Part shown: in pieces, positions 5,797 to 7,870 of the stretch
How positions within the stretch are numbered: the first letter of the stretch is position 1
Layout: every line of letters begins with the position of its first letter
The notes under the pieces: model-generated
Databases searched by the model: none
Told to the model about the DNA's origin: nothing
The model's input: the letters and a program-made list of their open reading frames with translations, nothing else
Assembly: GCA_027030295.1 (NCBI GenBank)
Contig: JALVFB010000314.1
Coordinates: 1 to 7,870 of the forward strand
Direction of reading: 5' to 3'
DNA length: 7,870 nucleotides
DNA from: Hyphomicrobiales bacterium
GTDB taxonomy: Bacteria; Pseudomonadota; Alphaproteobacteria; Rhizobiales; Aestuariivirgaceae
Made by a program: the position numbers and the translations under genes

Positions 5797-5820
5797 GGCC
5801 GCATCCGGAAAGATGCCGCC
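5797..5820 (+). other. Hairpin in the leader of the PodJ-like gene
   Basis: GGCCGCATC (5797-5805) and GATGCCGCC (5812-5820) pair over nine positions with one C-C mismatch, closing the loop CGGAAA. It ends 19 nt before the AGGAG ribosome-binding site and has no T-run after it, so it is not a terminator. It could influence message stability or translation, or act as an operator. Confidence 0.35.
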
Positions 5821-5851
5821 ACATGAGCGAAGCCGAAGCAGGAGTATGGCA

Positions 5852-7870
5852 ATGGCCGACGGGCGCGACAATCATGACGGCATGGCCCTGCAAGCGCTGG
5901 AAGAGCAATTGCAGGCCATGTTGCGCGCCCAGACCGCCGGGCGGGGCAGCGAATTGGCACAGGCTGGGGAGAAGCAGGCCATGAAAGCGCAGGCCAGCAC
6001 CATGATGAGCAATTTCGAAAGCGCCATACAGGAACAACTCGCCACCATCGCCGGGCGGCTGGAGCAGCTCTCGGCGCGGCTGGACCAGGCGCAGCACGTG
6101 CAGCCGCCCCAACGACCGGAAGAAGTGCCCGGCTATGCCGAGCTGAAAACCGCGCTGCACAACCTGGTGGAACACCTGGAGCTGGCCGAAGGGCGCACGG
6201 CGGAAGCCATCGGCCTGTTGCACGAACGCATGGAAGAGCTGGCCAGCCGCGCCAGCGCCGCGCCTTCCGACATGAGCCATCTGGAAGAGCGCATCGAGGC
6301 GCTCACCCGGCGGCTGGAGGAATTGCGCCAGGACATGGGCGGGGCGCAGAACGTGCGCGCCTATGTGGACGAGCGCGTGGATGCGCTGGCGCAGCGGGTG
6401 GAAGCGGTGCATGACATCGCCCATCAGTTGCCGCAACAGGTGGAGAAGATGCTCGCCTCCCAGCCTGCGGCGGCGACCGCGGCCGATCGGCAGATCGTCG
6501 AAATGGTCGAGCGCATGCAGCAGAAGCTGGAGCGCCTGGCGGACAGCGCGCGGCAGACCGAGCAACTGCGCCAGGAGCTGGACGCGGTGCAGCAGGAGCT
6601 GGCGGCCCTGCGCAGCCGGCCGGCGGCGCCGGACGACGCCGCTCTCGGGAAAATGCGCGACGATTTGCGGGCGCTTTCCGAACAGGTGGCGCAGAAGGCG
6701 GATCGCGGCGACCTTTCCCGACTGGAGGAACACTTGCAGGCGCTGCTGACGGAGCTGCCGGCGGCCGGCGAGGGCGACCCGGCGCGGGTGGAGGCGCTGG
6801 AGGAAAAGGTGCAGGCGCTGCGCAACCTGGTGGAAGAGGCGCTGGGGCAGCCATTGCTGGCGATCGAAGACAAGCTGAAGGCGCACGAGGCGCAACTGGC
6901 CAGCCTGGGCGAAGGCATGGGGCGTATCGACCAGCTGGAGCAGGCCATCGCGGCGCTGCGCGATTCGGTGGCCGGCGCCGGTGGGGGTGGCGATGGCGCG
7001 GACATCGCCGCGCTGAAAACCGGCATGGCCGAGCTGGAAACCTTCGCCCGGAAGAGCGACGAACGCACCCGGGAAATGCTGGAGGCCATGCATCAGACCC
7101 TGGCCGAGGTGGTGGAACGCCTGCTGGCGCTGGAGGAACAGGAGAAGGCGACGGGGGATACGCCTCGGGTCGTTGCCGAAGCGCCCGCCGCCACGGCGAA
7201 AACGGCGCCGAAGAATGCGGCCGATGAACTGCTGGGCGAGGAAGCGCCGGAAATGGCAGAGGCGCACCCGCGCGGACATGCTTCCGCGGTTGCGGGCGGA
7301 GCGGCCATCGATGCGGCGGAAATCGCCGAGGTTGTTTCGCTGCTGGAGCGGCAGACGGACGAAACGCCTGCCGCCCGCCCCGCGGAGCCGCAAAATGTTT
7401 CTCCCGCCGCCGCGGCCGGCTCCGGTGCGGCGGAAGAAGATTTCATCGCCGCCGCGCGCCGCGCCGCCCTGGCCGCGGCCCAGCGCGAACAGGAACAGGA
7501 GGCGGGATCCTCCAGCCTGTTCGCCAGCGTGCTTGGCCGGGTGCGCGGCAAGCGGAAAGCCGGGGCCGAGGATTCCGCGCCCTTCGCGGAACAGATCGAA
7601 GAAGCCCCGCAGACAGGAAAACGCAGCCTGTTCGCCAGTCTCAAGGAACGCCTTCCCGCGCGCGGTGCGACAGAGGACGCGGAAAAACGAGCCGCCGCGG
7701 GCGGGTCGCGCAAGCGCCTGTTGCTGGCGGGCATCGTGTTGCTTTCCGCCGCCGCCCTGTTGCTGAACCGGCAGCAGAGCGCGCCGGAGGCGCCGGTGCC
7801 GGCGGCAGTGGAACAAGCCGCACCGGCGGCCATGCCGGACTCGACTCCGGAAAGTGCCGCACCGGAAAAG
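5852..7870 (+). CDS. PodJ-like polar organiser: coiled-coil, single-pass membrane protein; C-terminus beyond right edge
   Basis: 673 residues are visible and the frame is still open at the edge. Residues about 15-432 are Glu/Gln/Arg/Leu-rich heptads typical of a long cytoplasmic coiled coil, broken by a Gly-rich hinge (375-382). An Ala/Pro/Glu-rich linker (433-529) follows, then DFIAAARRAALAAAQ (530-544), a motif I associate with alphaproteobacterial PodJ/Sel1-type proteins. Two copies of SLFAS follow (555-559 and 592-596). A basic RKR (620-622) precedes a short hydrophobic helix (623-638), predicting a cytoplasmic N-terminus and an Ala/Pro-rich periplasmic tail. Relatives usually carry Sel1/TPR repeats and a peptidoglycan-binding domain there, which would lie outside the window. 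PodJ-type proteins mark a cell pole and recruit pole-specific factors. The ATG at 5852 is chosen over 5846 because AGGAG lies seven bases before it. The PodJ-like call rests on architecture and one motif; a generic coiled-coil membrane protein is the alternative. Confidence 0.72.
   Translation, partial: MADGRDNHDGMALQALEEQLQAMLRAQTAGRGSELAQAGEKQAMKAQASTMMSNFESAIQEQLATIAGRLEQLSARLDQAQHVQPPQRPEEVPGYAELKTALHNLVEHLELAEGRTAEAIGLLHERMEELASRASAAPSDMSHLEERIEALTRRLEELRQDMGGAQNVRAYVDERVDALAQRVEAVHDIAHQLPQQVEKMLASQPAAATAADRQIVEMVERMQQKLERLADSARQTEQLRQELDAVQQELAALRSRPAAPDDAALGKMRDDLRALSEQVAQKADRGDLSRLEEHLQALLTELPAAGEGDPARVEALEEKVQALRNLVEEALGQPLLAIEDKLKAHEAQLASLGEGMGRIDQLEQAIAALRDSVAGAGGGGDGADIAALKTGMAELETFARKSDERTREMLEAMHQTLAEVVERLLALEEQEKATGDTPRVVAEAPAATAKTAPKNAADELLGEEAPEMAEAHPRGHASAVAGGAAIDAAEIAEVVSLLERQTDETPAARPAEPQNVSPAAAAGSGAAEEDFIAAARRAALAAAQREQEQEAGSSSLFASVLGRVRGKRKAGAEDSAPFAEQIEEAPQTGKRSLFASLKERLPARGATEDAEKRAAAGGSRKRLLLAGIVLLSAAALLLNRQQSAPEAPVPAAVEQAAPAAMPDSTPESAAPEK

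Larger units (their letters stand above)
5631..5851. promoter_or_regulatory. Divergent control region between merR and the PodJ-like gene
   Basis: These 221 bases hold no credible gene. An AT-rich core at about 5747-5796 contrasts with the flanks and contains the promoter-like elements listed separately. TTGGC/GCCAA (5719-5723 and 5732-5736) can close a loop of GGAAAAGA. AGGAG (5840-5844) is a strong ribosome-binding site seven bases before the ATG at 5852. A rightward promoter is less clear: TTGTCA (5770-5775) has only a poor -10 (TATGGC at 5794) after 18 nt. Confidence 0.5.

Noticed and set aside
5823..5984. Possible small upstream ORF (53 codons) overlapping the PodJ-like start
   Set aside because: No ribosome-binding site precedes ATG 5823, the product is Trp/Pro/Arg/Cys-rich, and its downstream part is only the shifted frame of the real gene.
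5672..7816. 714-codon open frame on the minus strand opposite the PodJ-like gene
   Set aside because: The product is repetitive Arg/Gln/Leu/Gly sequence, and the plus strand has a strong ribosome-binding site, heptad pattern, DFIAAARRAA motif and membrane helix. This is a compositional shadow.
1..7870. Mobile elements, CRISPR arrays, toxin-antitoxin or defence genes, tRNA or rRNA genes
   Set aside because: No transposase or integrase motif, regularly spaced repeat array, cloverleaf or defence domain was seen on either strand; gene content is conserved housekeeping.

Overview
This is an ordinary, GC-rich chromosomal segment (roughly two-thirds G+C by eye) that most resembles an alphaproteobacterium. 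The Rho protein has the alphaproteobacterial form, including the Walker A variant APPRTGKT and an ending in FFDSMNT. The PfkB-family kinase resembles the alphaproteobacterial adenosine-kinase-like group. The last gene has the layout of rhizobial/alphaproteobacterial PodJ-like polar organisers. I cannot place it more finely. There are seven protein genes, two of them cut by the window edges. I see no tRNA, rRNA, CRISPR array, insertion sequence, prophage or attachment site.

Layout. (1) 1-2446, minus strand: a two-gene unit transcribed leftwards, a PfkB-family sugar/adenosine kinase followed 22 nt later by oligopeptidase B, which is truncated at the left edge. (2) 2447-2569: a divergent promoter region with two adjacent inverted repeats. 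(3) 2570-3031, plus strand: the small membrane protein FxsA, followed by overlapping, mutually exclusive hairpins. (4) 3032-3299: a good sigma70-type promoter and a long leader for rho, carrying nested inverted repeats, C-rich segments and three CACGGA repeats at an exact 10-nt period. (5) 3300-5210, plus strand: rho and maf, 9 nt apart and probably co-transcribed. (6) 5220-5630, minus strand: a MerR-type regulator convergent with maf, with a small hairpin whose two arms contain the two stop codons. (7) 5631-5851: a divergent control region with an AT-rich core, a CtrA-like box and a leader hairpin. (8) 5852-7870, plus strand: a PodJ-like coiled-coil, single-pass membrane protein that runs off the right edge.

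The genes are mostly housekeeping: peptide breakdown, nucleoside or sugar phosphorylation, transcription termination, nucleotide-pool sanitation, and polarity/cell-cycle organisation. No new multi-gene system is evident. The signals most worth a second look are non-coding: the rho leader, with possible autogenous or post-transcriptional control, and the control region of the PodJ-like gene, with possible cell-cycle control. All RNA-structure and operator calls come from reading complementarity by eye; no folding or database search was run.
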